From: Candidatus Nitrosopumilus sp.
GTDB taxonomy: Archaea > Thermoproteota > Nitrososphaeria > Nitrososphaerales > Nitrosopumilaceae
Assembly (NCBI GenBank): GCA_003331425.1
Contig: QOOS01000006.1
Span: 1 to 64,000, forward strand
Reading direction: 5' to 3'
Length of the DNA: 64,000 nt
Program-made: the position numbers and the translations under genes
Notes under the pieces: generated by a model
The model's database searches: none
Told to the model about the DNA's origin: nothing
Seen by the model: only the letters and a program-made list of their open reading frames with translations
Shown: one piece after another, positions 42,926-51,680 of the stretch
Position numbering within the stretch: position 1 is the stretch's first letter
How the letters are laid out: every line of letters starts with the position of its first letter

Positions 42926-42954
42926 GGTTAACCTGATAAAATATTTTGGTTAAC
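42926..42954. promoter_or_regulatory. Paired GGTTAAC repeats ahead of rpl3
   Basis: GGTTAACC at 42926-42933 is a palindrome, and GGTTAAC recurs at 42948-42954, exactly 22 bases later (two helical turns). The pair sits just upstream of the TATA-like TTTAATA (42969-42975) of rpl3. The same core and spacing appear in the bioB operator. A regulatory dyad is suggested. Confidence 0.5.
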
Positions 42955-43001
42955 GACAACTAACAGGGTTTAATAGAGGGAATTCGAGAGACGATTTAAC
43001 A

Positions 43002-43997
43002 ATGGGAGCTCGAAAACGACATTCACCACGTAGAGGTAGTTTAGCATACTCACGTAGAGTACGTGCAAAAACTATGGAAGCAAGAATTAGAGCTTGGCCA
43101 AGTAGATCAGCATCAGAAGAACCAAAAATTTTAGCTCATTGTGGATTCAAAGCAGGTTGTGTTCAAGTAGTAAGTATTGATGATCGTGAAAAAGTTCCTA
43201 ATGCAGGAAAACAATTAGTTAGTTTAGGAACTGTCTTAGTTACCCCACCAGTTTTAATTTTAGGAATTAGAGGTTATTCAAAAGATCATGACGGATTGCA
43301 TGCTGAGTTTGATGTTTATTCAGAGGATATTCCAAAATACATTTCAAAAGAAATGACTTTTAAAAATAAAGAAGGTGCATTAGAAAGCGCAGAAAAAAGT
43401 TTAAAGAAAATTAAAGAAATATTTGCAATCGTTGCAGTGTCTCCAAGAGCTGCAGGACTAGAAATGAAAAAACCATATATTTTTGAAGCAATGGTTAGTG
43501 GCGGAGATATTGAAAAACAATTTGCACACGTTAAGGAAGTATTAGGAAAAGAAATTAAAATTGATCAAATTTTTGAAACAGGTTCAACAGTAGATGTTGC
43601 AGCAATAACAAAAGGTCACGGATGGCAAGGTGTAATGCGAAGATGGAATGTAAAAAAGAAACAACACAAATCAAGAAAGACAGTAAGAGAAGTTGGTTCA
43701 CTAGGTCCAATTTCACCACAAAGTATCATGTATACAGTTCCAAGAGCAGGTCAAACAGGTTTTCATCAAAGAGTCGAATATGATAAAAGAATTCTAGTTA
43801 TGGGCAATACAGATAACGATAAATTAAAAATTAATCCAGATGGAGGATACAAACACTTTGGTTTGGTAAAAGGAGATTTCATAATTTTGAAAGGTTCAGT
43901 TCCAGGAACGTATAGAAGATTAATCAAATTAAGAAGTCAAATTAGAAATGCACCAGTTAAAGTTAACAAACCAAACATCTTGGAGGTTGTAATATAA
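43002..43997 (+). CDS. rpl3: Ribosomal protein uL3
   Basis: A 331-residue protein. MGARKRHSPRRGSLAYS and IRGYSKDHDG are archaeal L3 marks, and KGHGWQGVMRRWNVKKKQHK is the loop reaching into the peptidyl-transferase region. First gene of the ribosomal block; TATA-like TTTAATA about 30 bases upstream and paired GGTTAAC repeats before it. Its stop overlaps rpl4's start by one base. Confidence 0.96.
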   Translation: MGARKRHSPRRGSLAYSRRVRAKTMEARIRAWPSRSASEEPKILAHCGFKAGCVQVVSIDDREKVPNAGKQLVSLGTVLVTPPVLILGIRGYSKDHDGLHAEFDVYSEDIPKYISKEMTFKNKEGALESAEKSLKKIKEIFAIVAVSPRAAGLEMKKPYIFEAMVSGGDIEKQFAHVKEVLGKEIKIDQIFETGSTVDVAAITKGHGWQGVMRRWNVKKKQHKSRKTVREVGSLGPISPQSIMYTVPRAGQTGFHQRVEYDKRILVMGNTDNDKLKINPDGGYKHFGLVKGDFIILKGSVPGTYRRLIKLRSQIRNAPVKVNKPNILEVVI

Positions 43998-44809
43998 TGA
44001 AAATTACAACATATACAACTACAGGAACCAAAGACGGAGAAATTGAATTACCATTAATATTCTCAACACCATTTAGAAGAGAATTAATTCACAAAGCATG
44101 GATAAATCTTACATCACATAAATTCCAACCACAAGGAAGACATCCAAGTGCAGGTCAAGATGTTGTTGCAGATTCCAATGATCCACCAACAGGTCAAGGT
44201 GTATCTCGTGTTGCAAGAGCTCAAGGCGGAGGCGGTGGAAGACAAGGTCAAGGTGCAGAAGTTGCTTCAACTAGAGGCGGTAGACAAGCACATCCACCAA
44301 TCGTAGGAAAAGTAATTTACAAAAAATTAAACAAAAAAGAAAACAAATTAGCATTATGTTCTGCAATTGCTGCTACATCCTCAAAGACAATAATAGAATC
44401 AAGAGGTCACAAAATTGAAGGTATAGAATCATTCCCAATAATTGTTTCAGATGACATTGAATCAATTTCAAAATCAAATGAAATTGTCAAAGTATTAGAA
44501 TCTCTAAAACTAACACAAGATACAGATAGATTAGAATCTAGAAAATCACGTTCAGGACAATCTCGACTAAGAGGCAGAAGTAAAAAAGTTGGAAAAAGTG
44601 TTTTGTTTGTTACTAAAGAAGATAAGGAAATGTCTAAAGCAATAGGTGCACTACCAGGAGTAGAAGTAAAAAGTGTTAAAGACTTGAGTGTTTTAGATTT
44701 AGCTCCAGGTTCACATCCAATTAGATTAACAGTATACTCAAAATCAGCAATAGAAGAAATTGCAAAAATTAAATCAACACATCTAGAAGTAATGGTGAAA
44801 TCACAATGA
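43997..44809 (+). CDS. rpl4: Ribosomal protein uL4
   Basis: A 270-residue protein. The Gly/Arg loop QGVSRVARAQGGGGGRQGQG, followed by ASTRGGRQAHPP, is the extended loop of L4 that lines the exit tunnel. SRSGQSRLRGRSKKVGKSVL is a second rRNA-binding segment. Ends in an ATGA overlap with rpl23. Confidence 0.96.
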   Translation: MKITTYTTTGTKDGEIELPLIFSTPFRRELIHKAWINLTSHKFQPQGRHPSAGQDVVADSNDPPTGQGVSRVARAQGGGGGRQGQGAEVASTRGGRQAHPPIVGKVIYKKLNKKENKLALCSAIAATSSKTIIESRGHKIEGIESFPIIVSDDIESISKSNEIVKVLESLKLTQDTDRLESRKSRSGQSRLRGRSKKVGKSVLFVTKEDKEMSKAIGALPGVEVKSVKDLSVLDLAPGSHPIRLTVYSKSAIEEIAKIKSTHLEVMVKSQ

Positions 44810-45072
44810 ATGTAGATACCGCAATGAAAATAATTGTTAAACCATACATTACTGAGAAGACATTTGCCATGATAGAAAATGAAAATAAAATCTGCTTTAT
44901 TGTAGATTTATCTGCAAAAAAACCAGAAATAGCAGAAGCAGTCAATACACTTTACAAACAAAAAGTAATCAAAGTAAACACAGCAAGAACAATTTACGGT
45001 AAAAAAGCATTTGTTCAATTTGAAACCACTGAAAAAGCTAGAGATCTCGCAACAAAGATAGGAATGCTCTAA
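44806..45072 (+). CDS. rpl23: Ribosomal protein uL23
   Basis: An 88-residue protein. KIIVKPYITEKTFAMIENEN, then NTLYKQKVIKVNTARTIYGK, are typical archaeal L23; it contacts the exit tunnel and SRP docking site. Start ATG 44806 overlaps rpl4's stop; ATG 44824 would give a slightly shorter form. rpl2, which usually follows, is missing. Confidence 0.94.
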   Translation: MNVDTAMKIIVKPYITEKTFAMIENENKICFIVDLSAKKPEIAEAVNTLYKQKVIKVNTARTIYGKKAFVQFETTEKARDLATKIGML

Positions 45073-45073
45073 T

Positions 45074-45124
45074 ATGGACGATAAAACTCGAAGTAGATTA
45101 ACATTGGAGGAAAAAATTGGTTAA
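45074..45124 (+). CDS. 16-residue mini-ORF between rpl23 and rps19
   Basis: ATG 45074 begins two bases after the rpl23 stop, and the TAA at 45122-45124 lies inside the rps19 start region. It fills exactly the gap where rpl2 would stand in other archaea. It may be a coupling peptide that carries the ribosome to the Shine-Dalgarno GGAGG at 45106, or chance. Confidence 0.25.
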   Translation: MDDKTRSRLTLEEKIG

Positions 45125-45512
45125 AGAATTTCAATATAGAGGACTAAGTAAAGAAGAATTAGATAATACTTCATTAGAAAAATTATTCTTATTATTCAAT
45201 TCCAGACAAAGAAGATCTCTTACAAGAGGAATTACAGATGGAAAAAGAAAATTAATTGAAGAAATTAAAGCTGCAAAAGCAGGAAAATTAAAAAATCCTA
45301 TCAAGACACATCTCAGGGATTTAATTATTCTACCATACATGGTAGGCGTTACAGTAAATGTTTTCTCAGGAAAAGAATTTCGTCCAGTAAATATTACAAC
45401 AGAAATGGTTGGCCGATATTTGGGAGAATATGTCATAACAAACAAGAAGGTACAACACGGTGCACCAGGAGTAGGAGCATCAAGATCCAGCCTTTACGTA
45501 CCATTGAAGTGA
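45117..45512 (+). CDS. rps19: Ribosomal protein uS19
   Basis: A 131-residue protein from TTG 45117, preceded by GGAGG six bases before. MVKEFQYRGLSKEELDN and LRDLIILPYMVGVTVNVFSG, with the archaeal GEYVITNKKVQHGAPGVGAS tail that binds 16S rRNA, identify it. Its stop is overlapped by the longest rpl22 frame. Confidence 0.94.
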   Translation: MVKEFQYRGLSKEELDNTSLEKLFLLFNSRQRRSLTRGITDGKRKLIEEIKAAKAGKLKNPIKTHLRDLIILPYMVGVTVNVFSGKEFRPVNITTEMVGRYLGEYVITNKKVQHGAPGVGASRSSLYVPLK

Positions 45513-45517
45513 TTATT

Positions 45518-45976
45518 ATGGGTAGATTCAATTACGCTTTCCAAAATTATGATGCAACTAGACATGTCAGATCATCAGTTAGAGAAAAAGACATGTCACA
45601 CAAACACGCAAGAGAAGTTGCAGTTGCAATCAAAGGATTATCCATTGAAAAAGCTAGAGACTTTTTGTTAGCAGTAATTAACCAGAAAAGAGCAGTTCCA
45701 TTTAGAAGATACAAAAATCAAGTTGGACATAAAGCAGATCCTGGAGTAATGTCAGGTCGTTATCCACAAAAAACAGCAAAAGAATTCATTAAAGTTTTAG
45801 ATAATTTAGAATCAAATGCAGAATACAAAGGAATGGATTTAGATAGATTAAAAATTGTAAATGCTACAGTGCACAAAGGAGTTATCGTCAAAAGATTTAT
45901 TCCAAGAGCAATGGGTAGAGCAACTCCAAAGAATAATGTATTAACACATGTGGAATTGGTGGCCCAGGAGCTTTAG
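45518..45976 (+). CDS. rpl22: Ribosomal protein uL22
   Basis: A 152-residue protein from ATG 45518 ([17 protein letters not shown]); the GTG at 45509 overlapping rps19's TGA would extend it. The beta-hairpin region [20 protein letters not shown] reaches the exit tunnel, as in archaeal L22. Confidence 0.95.
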   Translation: MGRFNYAFQNYDATRHVRSSVREKDMSHKHAREVAVAIKGLSIEKARDFLLAVINQKRAVPFRRYKNQVGHKADPGVMSGRYPQKTAKEFIKVLDNLESNAEYKGMDLDRLKIVNATVHKGVIVKRFIPRAMGRATPKNNVLTHVELVAQEL

Positions 45977-45978
45977 AT

Positions 45979-46767
45979 ATGTCAGCAGTGAAGAACGTTA
46001 TCAGAGACAATTACAACATGATGTTGTTAAAAGATTATTTGAGAAATGCAATTAAAGATGCAGGATTTTCCCATGCAGAAATATCAAAAACTCCAACAGG
46101 TACCAGAGTTGCATTACATGTTACAAGACCAGGTATAGTTATTGGAAGAAAAGGTTCAGGAATAAGAGACCTTACAGAAAAATTAGCAACAGATTTTGGT
46201 TTGAAAAATCCTCAAATTTCAGTTAATGAGATAGAAAAACCAGATTTATCATCCAGTGTAATGTGTAACAGAATGGCATCACATTTGGAAAGAGGAACAG
46301 CATTCAGAAGAGCAACTATGTGGACAATGAAACAAATTATGGAAAGTGGTGCAATGGGAGTTCAAATTACAATTTCAGGAAAACTTAGAGGTGATCGTTC
46401 TGCATTTGAAAAACATGTTGCAGGAATTTTACCTAGAGCAGGACACCATGCAGAGGTAATAGTTGACGAGGATATTGCACATGTAGAAACTGCAATGGGA
46501 TTAATTGGAATTAGAATAAGAATTGCAAACAAAGAAAAAGTTATTCCAGAATTTGAACTAATTAAAGAAAAGAAAAAGAAAGAATCTAAAGAAAAACCAA
46601 CTAAAAAAGTGGAAGAAGTCAAAGTGGATGGAGATGTTAAAGTTGAAGTTGTTAAAGTAGAAGGGGATGAAAAGAAAGCAAAATCAGAATCAGAACAAAT
46701 TGCAATTGAAGCAGAAAAAATGAAAACTTTAGAAACATTAGAAGAAGATGAGGCAACAATGAAATGA
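45979..46767 (+). CDS. rps3: Ribosomal protein uS3
   Basis: A 262-residue protein. KH domain with [18 protein letters not shown] and the S3 C-terminal ARMGLQI-like segment ([20 protein letters not shown]). After residue 200 a long charged extension ([18 protein letters not shown]) is added, rich in Lys/Glu. Ends in an ATGA overlap with rpl29. Confidence 0.96.
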   Translation: MSAVKNVIRDNYNMMLLKDYLRNAIKDAGFSHAEISKTPTGTRVALHVTRPGIVIGRKGSGIRDLTEKLATDFGLKNPQISVNEIEKPDLSSSVMCNRMASHLERGTAFRRATMWTMKQIMESGAMGVQITISGKLRGDRSAFEKHVAGILPRAGHHAEVIVDEDIAHVETAMGLIGIRIRIANKEKVIPEFELIKEKKKKESKEKPTKKVEEVKVDGDVKVEVVKVEGDEKKAKSESEQIAIEAEKMKTLETLEEDEATMK

Positions 46768-46970
46768 CCAAAATCAGCATGAAAACAGTTAACAATTTGA
46801 ATGAGAAAGATCTCAAAAGTAAAATTCAAGAAAGCAGAACAGAATTAGCAAAACTCAGAGTAGACTCATCTAAAGGAACATTAAGAAAAGAAAGTGGTAA
46901 ATTAAAACCAATTCGCCACAACATTGCAAGAATGTTAACTAGATTAAATGAAATGGAGAAAAAGCAATGA
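46764..46970 (+). CDS. rpl29: Ribosomal protein uL29
   Basis: A 68-residue two-helix protein ([36 protein letters not shown]) of the L29 family. ATGA overlaps at both ends join it to rps3 and to the RNase P gene. Confidence 0.92.
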   Translation: MTKISMKTVNNLNEKDLKSKIQESRTELAKLRVDSSKGTLRKESGKLKPIRHNIARMLTRLNEMEKKQ

Positions 46971-47233
46971 TTACTATAGATACAATTGCCAGACATGAGT
47001 TAATCGGTTTAGATACTCAAGTAGTAGAATCAAGTAATTTACAATTAGTAGGATTAAATGGAAGAGTAATCAATGAAACAAAATCTATGATAACAATAAA
47101 CACAAAAAAAGGTAAAAAAATGATTCCAAAATTAACTAGTAATTTGAAATTTTTCATTAAAGGTGAAAGTATCTTAGTTAAAGGATCATCAATTGCAAAG
47201 AGACCATTTGAAAGAATAGGAGCAAAAGCATGA
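46967..47233 (+). CDS. rnp1: Ribonuclease P protein component 1 (Rpp29 family)
   Basis: An 88-residue Sm-like beta-barrel protein. DTIARHELIGLDTQVVESSN and LVGLNGRVINETKSMITINT match archaeal Rnp1, which activates RNase P RNA for tRNA 5' processing. Its position between rpl29 and rps17 is standard in archaea. Confidence 0.94.
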   Translation: MITIDTIARHELIGLDTQVVESSNLQLVGLNGRVINETKSMITINTKKGKKMIPKLTSNLKFFIKGESILVKGSSIAKRPFERIGAKA

Positions 47234-47559
47234 CTAGAAACATAGGAATCAAAGTAAATGCACCTAAAGAGGAACCAAAAGATGGTGATACAAAAAATCC
47301 ATTTAATGGAACCCTTTCAATTCGTGGAAAGTTATTTGAGGGCAAAGTCATCAAATCAAAAGCAAAAGATACAGTAGTAATTCAAAAAGAATCACCTGTT
47401 TACTTTACTAAATTTAAAAGATATGCTAGAAGTACAAGTACAATTCATGCACACGTACCATCAAACTTAGAAGTAAAAGAAGGAGATGTAGTAGTAGCTG
47501 CAGAGTGTAGACCAATAGCAAAATCTGTTTCATATGTAGTAATTGAGGTAAAGGCATAA
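47230..47559 (+). CDS. rps17: Ribosomal protein uS17
   Basis: A 109-residue archaeal S17 with OB fold: GTLSIRGKLFEGKVIKSKAK, then KRYARSTSTIHAHVPSNLEV, and DVVVAAECRPIAKSVSYVVI. Binds helices of 16S rRNA. Its stop overlaps rpl14's start. Confidence 0.95.
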   Translation: MTRNIGIKVNAPKEEPKDGDTKNPFNGTLSIRGKLFEGKVIKSKAKDTVVIQKESPVYFTKFKRYARSTSTIHAHVPSNLEVKEGDVVVAAECRPIAKSVSYVVIEVKA

Positions 47560-47981
47560 TGGCAAAACAAGCTGGTAAAGGCGTTGAAGAGTTCCGCCCA
47601 TATGTAACAAGATCAATACCAGTAGGTGCAAACATCACATGTGCAGATAATTCAGGTGCTAAAATTTTAGAAGTAATCAATGTTCCAAGACACAAAACAA
47701 GAGCATCAAGACTTCCAGCAGCAGCAGTAGGTGACTTCTGTAATGTAGTTGTAAAAAAAGGACCAGCAGAATTAAGAAAACAAGTGTATGGTGCAGTAAT
47801 TGTTAGACAAAAATATGCAGTACGTAGATTAAACGGAGTTAGAGTTTGTTTTGAAGATAACGCAGCAGTATTAATTACTCCAGAAGGAGAAACAAAAGGA
47901 ACTGACATCAAAGGACCAGTAGCCGCAGAAGCCTCAGAAAAATGGCCTAGAGTAGCTAACTTGGCATCAACGGTGATATGA
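47559..47981 (+). CDS. rpl14: Ribosomal protein uL14
   Basis: A 140-residue protein. [20 protein letters not shown] and [15 protein letters not shown] are L14 signatures, with [20 protein letters not shown] in the last part. Binds 23S rRNA at the subunit interface. Confidence 0.95.
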   Translation: MAKQAGKGVEEFRPYVTRSIPVGANITCADNSGAKILEVINVPRHKTRASRLPAAAVGDFCNVVVKKGPAELRKQVYGAVIVRQKYAVRRLNGVRVCFEDNAAVLITPEGETKGTDIKGPVAAEASEKWPRVANLASTVI

Positions 47982-47985
47982 TAAA

Positions 47986-48426
47986 ATGGTAAAACCAACT
48001 AAAATGCGCAATCGAATGATTTTCCAAGCTACAATGCAAACTAGAAGTAAACAATTGGGTGCTAATCTATCAAAAGACTTACAAAAAAAATATGGTAAAA
48101 AAAGTGCTAGAGTAGTAGAAGGGGACAGTGTAACCATACTTAGAGGAGAATTCAAAGGAGTAGATGGTAAAGTTTCAAAAATTTCTACACAAAAAACTAG
48201 TGTTGCAATTGAAGGAGTTAAGAAAGAAAAAACTAAAGGTGATAAATTTGACGTTTACATACACACATCAAATCTAGTAATTACATCATTAAATGGAGAT
48301 GATAAATGGAGAATTGCAAAATTACAAGGAAAAGATCCTAGAAAACAACCAAAAGAGACTCCAAAAGAAAATACTAAAGAAACAAAAGTAGAAAAAGAAG
48401 TCGAAAAAAAGGAAGATGAGAATTAA
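47986..48426 (+). CDS. rpl24: Ribosomal protein uL24
   Basis: A 146-residue protein with a KOW motif in [20 protein letters not shown]. The N-terminal [19 protein letters not shown] is the archaeal L24 start. The last 30 residues are Lys/Glu rich ([20 protein letters not shown]). Overlaps rps4e by one base. Confidence 0.94.
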   Translation: MVKPTKMRNRMIFQATMQTRSKQLGANLSKDLQKKYGKKSARVVEGDSVTILRGEFKGVDGKVSKISTQKTSVAIEGVKKEKTKGDKFDVYIHTSNLVITSLNGDDKWRIAKLQGKDPRKQPKETPKENTKETKVEKEVEKKEDEN

Positions 48427-49142
48427 TGGTCAGTATAGCAGGAAGTAAAAAACTCAAACGACAAATGGCTCCACAATTCTGGGGAATTGCAAGAAAAGAT
48501 AAACGATTTGTAATCACTACAAAACCAGGTCCACACAAAAAGAGTTATGCAATTCCAACAGCAGTATTTCTTAGGGATACATTAAAGATAGTTTCAACTC
48601 TTAGAGAAGCTAAAGCATCAATTTATTCTGGTAAAGTCAAAATCGATGGGGTTGTTAGAAAATCATTACATCATGCAATTGGATTAATGGATGTTATAGA
48701 ATTAGAAAATGTTTCAGATATCTATCGTCTTGTACCAACAGAAGGAAAAATATTGAAACCAATTAAAATTAAAGATGCAGAAAAATCTAAAAAATTAGTA
48801 AGAATTGTAACTAAAACAACAATAAACAAAGGTAAAACACAGACAGGATTTCATGATGGACGCTCAACACTTGCAGAAGTTAATGGAAAAGTTGGAGACA
48901 CATGTGTTATGCAAATTCCAGATCAAAAAGTTCTAGAAGTTATCAAACTAGAAGCAGGATGTCAAGGACTAGTCACACGTGGTATTAATGCAGGACAAAT
49001 AGGTAAAGTTGAAAGTGTAGAAGAAGGAACTTTCATTCTTCCAAAAAGAGTTATTCTAATTTTAGGTGATAGAAAAATCGAAATCCCAGCTGATGTTATT
49101 ATGCCAATAGGTAAAGAGGAGCCTGTAATTCAATTAAAGTGA
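48426..49142 (+). CDS. rps4e: Ribosomal protein eS4
   Basis: A 238-residue archaeal/eukaryotic S4e. KKLKRQMAPQFWGIARKDKR, the S4 domain (YSGKVKIDGVVRKSLHHAIG) and a KOW-like region (GLVTRGINAGQIGKVESVEE). Placed between L24 and L5, standard for archaea. Confidence 0.95.
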   Translation: MVSIAGSKKLKRQMAPQFWGIARKDKRFVITTKPGPHKKSYAIPTAVFLRDTLKIVSTLREAKASIYSGKVKIDGVVRKSLHHAIGLMDVIELENVSDIYRLVPTEGKILKPIKIKDAEKSKKLVRIVTKTTINKGKTQTGFHDGRSTLAEVNGKVGDTCVMQIPDQKVLEVIKLEAGCQGLVTRGINAGQIGKVESVEEGTFILPKRVILILGDRKIEIPADVIMPIGKEEPVIQLK

Positions 49143-49146
49143 TAAT

Positions 49147-49668
49147 ATGTCTCAAGTAACAGAATCCCCAATGAAAAAAATCTCATTAGAGAAAGTAGTT
49201 TTGAATATGGGAATTGGTAAATCAGGTGATGTAATAGATATTGCAAAAAAAGCATTAGAGCAAATTTCAGGTAAAAAACCATCAACAAGAAATGCAAAAG
49301 AAACCCAAAGAGAATGGGGAGTAAGAAAAGGAGAACCTATAGGAGTTGCAGTTACAATCAGAGGTAATGATGCAGTAGTACTATTGAAAAGATTGTTAGA
49401 AGCAAAAGGAAATTCTGTTAACGGTAGAGCATTTGATAATTTTGGAAATTATTCATTTGGAATTAATGAGCATATTGATATTCCGGATGTGAAATATGAT
49501 CCGCAAATAGGAATTTTAGGTCTTGGAATTTCAGTTACATTAACTAGACCAGGTTATTCAATTCGCAAGAGAAGTAAACATAAAGCTAGTGTAGGAAAAG
49601 CACATGTAATTACAAATCAAGAAGCAAAGGATTATCTAACAAAAGAATATGGAGTTACGATAGTATAA
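49147..49668 (+). CDS. rpl5: Ribosomal protein uL5
   Basis: A 173-residue protein. MKKISLEKVVLNMGIGKSGD, then KPSTRNAKETQREWGVRKGE and FGINEHIDIPDVKYDPQIGI are typical. Binds 5S rRNA. The ATG of rps14 overlaps its stop. Confidence 0.95.
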   Translation: MSQVTESPMKKISLEKVVLNMGIGKSGDVIDIAKKALEQISGKKPSTRNAKETQREWGVRKGEPIGVAVTIRGNDAVVLLKRLLEAKGNSVNGRAFDNFGNYSFGINEHIDIPDVKYDPQIGILGLGISVTLTRPGYSIRKRSKHKASVGKAHVITNQEAKDYLTKEYGVTIV

Positions 49669-49847
49669 TGCCTAAAGATAGATCCTATGAAGCAACTGGT
49701 AGAAAAAAACATGATTTTGGAAGAGGTTCCAGATGGTGTAAGAGATGTGGAGATTATACAGCTGTTATTCAAAAATATGACTTAATGTTATGCAGACGAT
49801 GTTTTAGAGAAGTAGCAACATCTTTAGGGTTCAGGAAAAATCGGTGA
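49668..49847 (+). CDS. rps14: Ribosomal protein uS14 (zinc type)
   Basis: A 59-residue zinc form: two CxxC pairs in RWCKRCGDY and LCRRCFREVA, with RKKHDFGRGSRW. ATG overlaps the rpl5 stop. Too short for standard ORF listings but unmistakable. The stop at 49847 is six bases before rps8. Confidence 0.95.
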   Translation: MPKDRSYEATGRKKHDFGRGSRWCKRCGDYTAVIQKYDLMLCRRCFREVATSLGFRKNR

Positions 49848-49853
49848 TAATAG

Positions 49854-50246
49854 ATGCCAGCAACTAATATTTTAGCAAATTTGTTCGTTACATTATACAA
49901 TAACGAAACTAGAAGGAAATCAGATTGCATTATCTTACCAACTTCGAAATTAGGTGTTGAAGTTCTAAAAACACTTCAAAAAGATGGCTATATCGGAGAA
50001 TTCGAACATATTGATGACAAAAGAGGCGGCAAATTCAAGATAAACTTGTTAGCAAAAATTACTAAATGTGGTGCTATTTCACCAAGATTCAAAGTAAAAA
50101 ATGATGAATATAACAACTGGGAACAACAATACTTGCCTTCGTATGATAGAGGAATGTTACTAGTAACTACAAATCAAGGCGTTATGTCTCATCATGAAGC
50201 AATAGAAAAAGGAATTGGAGGATTTTTAATCGGATATGTCTACTGA
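49854..50246 (+). CDS. rps8: Ribosomal protein uS8
   Basis: A 130-residue protein. NILANLFVTLYNNETRRKSD and LKTLQKDGYIGEFEHIDDKR, ending LLVTTNQGVMSHHEAIEKGI and GGFLIGYVY, all S8 marks. The rpl6 ATG lies inside its 3' end by 11 bases. Confidence 0.95.
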   Translation: MPATNILANLFVTLYNNETRRKSDCIILPTSKLGVEVLKTLQKDGYIGEFEHIDDKRGGKFKINLLAKITKCGAISPRFKVKNDEYNNWEQQYLPSYDRGMLLVTTNQGVMSHHEAIEKGIGGFLIGYVY

Positions 50247-50793
50247 GCAATTAGAAAAATTTCAGGATGAAGTTGAAATTCCAGAAGGAGTTACAATTAC
50301 ACAGAAAAAACACATGTTAACATTTGTAGGTCCATTAGGAAAAACACACCAAAGTTTCCGTAAAATTCCAGTTAAAATAGAAATTGCAGATAGTAAAGTC
50401 GTACTAGCTACAATTGAATATAGAAAAAGAGACTATGCAATTTTACATGCAGCAAGATCATTGATTAGAAATATTTGTGAAGGATTGATTACCGGCTATA
50501 CAATTAAAATGAAAGTTGTTTTTGCACACTTTCCTATTACAGTAAAAGTTGAAGGAAAGGATGTTATCATTGAAAATTTCCAAGGAGAAAGAGCACCAAG
50601 AAAAACAGTCATAGTTGGAAATACCAAAGTTGTTCCAAAAGGAGAAGATGTTATTCTTACTGGAGAAGTTTGGACAGATATCACTCAAACTGCAGCAAAT
50701 ATTGAATTAAAAACCAAAGTAAAGAACAAAGATCATAGAGTATTCTTAGATGGTATCTATGTTTTTGAAAAGAAAAAAGGTATCGACAAATAA
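50236..50793 (+). CDS. rpl6: Ribosomal protein uL6
   Basis: A 185-residue protein with two L6 domains; VTITQKKHMLTFVGPLGKTH and ILHAARSLIRNICEGLITGY, with the rRNA-binding HFPITVKVEGKDVIIENF segment. Last ribosomal gene of the block: rpl32e, rpl19e, rpl18 and so on, which follow in other archaea, are absent. Confidence 0.95.
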   Translation: MSTEQLEKFQDEVEIPEGVTITQKKHMLTFVGPLGKTHQSFRKIPVKIEIADSKVVLATIEYRKRDYAILHAARSLIRNICEGLITGYTIKMKVVFAHFPITVKVEGKDVIIENFQGERAPRKTVIVGNTKVVPKGEDVILTGEVWTDITQTAANIELKTKVKNKDHRVFLDGIYVFEKKKGIDK

Positions 50794-50807
50794 ATTTCTA
50801 ATAACTA

Positions 50808-51098
50808 ATGAATATTGATCCTGAATTTGTAAAAACTACAACTGAATTTATTGATAAAACTTTAGAGGCTTACAAAGCAGCAGGGGTATCACCAACAGTT
50901 GGAGATATTTGGGATTGTGAAAATGTAGGAGATTTTCTATGTGGATTTTTTGTAGGAGAATTAGTAGGTTCTATACTTAGTGCATTTCAATATTCACAAA
51001 AAAGAGATCCTACAGCAGATGAACATATAGAAATTGTAGGTTTGGTTGAAAGTCGTTCAAAAGAAATCAAAGAATTCTTTTCAAAATTCAACAATTAG
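50808..51098 (+). CDS. Hypothetical protein downstream of rpl6
   Basis: A 96-residue protein. DPEFVKTTTEFIDKTLEAYK, then SPTVGDIWDCENVGDFLCGF and VGELVGSILSAFQYSQKRD. A cysteine pair lies on a helical hairpin. 14 bases from rpl6, so probably in its transcript. Family not recognised. Confidence 0.75.
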   Translation: MNIDPEFVKTTTEFIDKTLEAYKAAGVSPTVGDIWDCENVGDFLCGFFVGELVGSILSAFQYSQKRDPTADEHIEIVGLVESRSKEIKEFFSKFNN

Positions 51099-51165
51099 TT
51101 AATCATTTTACTGTAATTAGCCAAGTCGGAAAGATTAAATCACTTTTGCCAAGGTAAAATCTAGT

Positions 51166-51239
51166 GCCTCCCTAGCTCAGCGTGGTAGAGCAACCGGCTG
51201 TTAACCGGTTGGTCACCAGTTCAAGTCTGGTGGGAGGCG
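51166..51239 (+). tRNA. tRNA-Asn (GTT)
   Basis: Cloverleaf: GCCTCCC (51166-51172) pairs with GGGAGGC (51232-51238); anticodon stem ACCGG/CCGGT with loop CTGTTAA giving anticodon GTT; T arm CACCAG/CTGGTG around TTCAAGT. Discriminator G; CCA is not encoded, unlike tRNA-Phe here. A TATA-like TTAAAT at 51135-51140 lies about 30 bases before it. Confidence 0.95.
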
Positions 51240-51244
51240 CTTTA

Positions 51245-51266
51245 TTTCAATATTCGAGTTTAGAAA
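51245..51266. repeat. Palindrome family, copy 1 (degenerate)
   Basis: Matches the 22-bp palindrome of copies 2-4 in 19-20 positions; the right half TTCGAGTTTAGAAA, followed by CATT, is identical to copy 2. It begins six bases after the 3' end of tRNA-Asn. Confidence 0.7.
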
Positions 51267-51315
51267 CATTATTTCTGTAGTAGTTAGAATTAGAACTACA
51301 TAATAATAAAATTTA

Positions 51316-51337
51316 TTTCTAAATTCGAGTTTAGAAA
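51316..51337. repeat. Palindrome family, copy 2
   Basis: Arms TTTCTAAAT and GTTTAGAAA around a TCGA centre, one mismatch from a perfect palindrome, followed by CATT. About 90 bases before the zinc-ribbon gene at 51428 and 77 bases after tRNA-Asn. Confidence 0.8.
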
Positions 51338-51427
51338 CATTGATCGGTTGTAAGTAATTGGTGTACTCAATTAGACAACATAGATCTAATACATGATCGG
51401 GCAATAACAATATGCAGGAAGTTTACA

Positions 51428-51676
51428 TTGGTTAGAACTAGAAGAGCCAATAGGTATTGTGTGGATTGTGGTGCAAGGTTGGTATATTATCCCAGATTAT
51501 CCAATCCAAAAGCACCAAATGAACACAGAGTGTTAGTTTATGCATGTCCAGATTGCACAGATGACTTTGAAAAACCAAAAATGTTTTCAATTAAAAGAAA
51601 TCAAGTAGAAGATCCACTAGAAACTGTAGAAATTGAGATTACACAGTTACAGAAAAAAGTAGCTTTAGCAAAATAA
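51428..51676 (+). CDS. Small zinc-ribbon protein
   Basis: An 82-residue protein from TTG 51428. CVDC (residues 11-14) and CPDC (residues 39-42) make a zinc ribbon, preceded by MVRTRRANRY, a basic start. A helical tail follows (ETVEIEITQLQKKVALAK). No family certain. It and the next gene form a short operon between palindrome copies 2 and 3. Confidence 0.75.
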   Translation: MVRTRRANRYCVDCGARLVYYPRLSNPKAPNEHRVLVYACPDCTDDFEKPKMFSIKRNQVEDPLETVEIEITQLQKKVALAK

Positions 51677-51680
51677 TTTT

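Noticed and set aside
46362-46829. Minus-strand ORF of 155 codons opposite rps3
   Set aside because: Antisense shadow of the low-complexity Lys/Glu tail of rps3; Ser/Phe/Leu runs and no conserved pattern.
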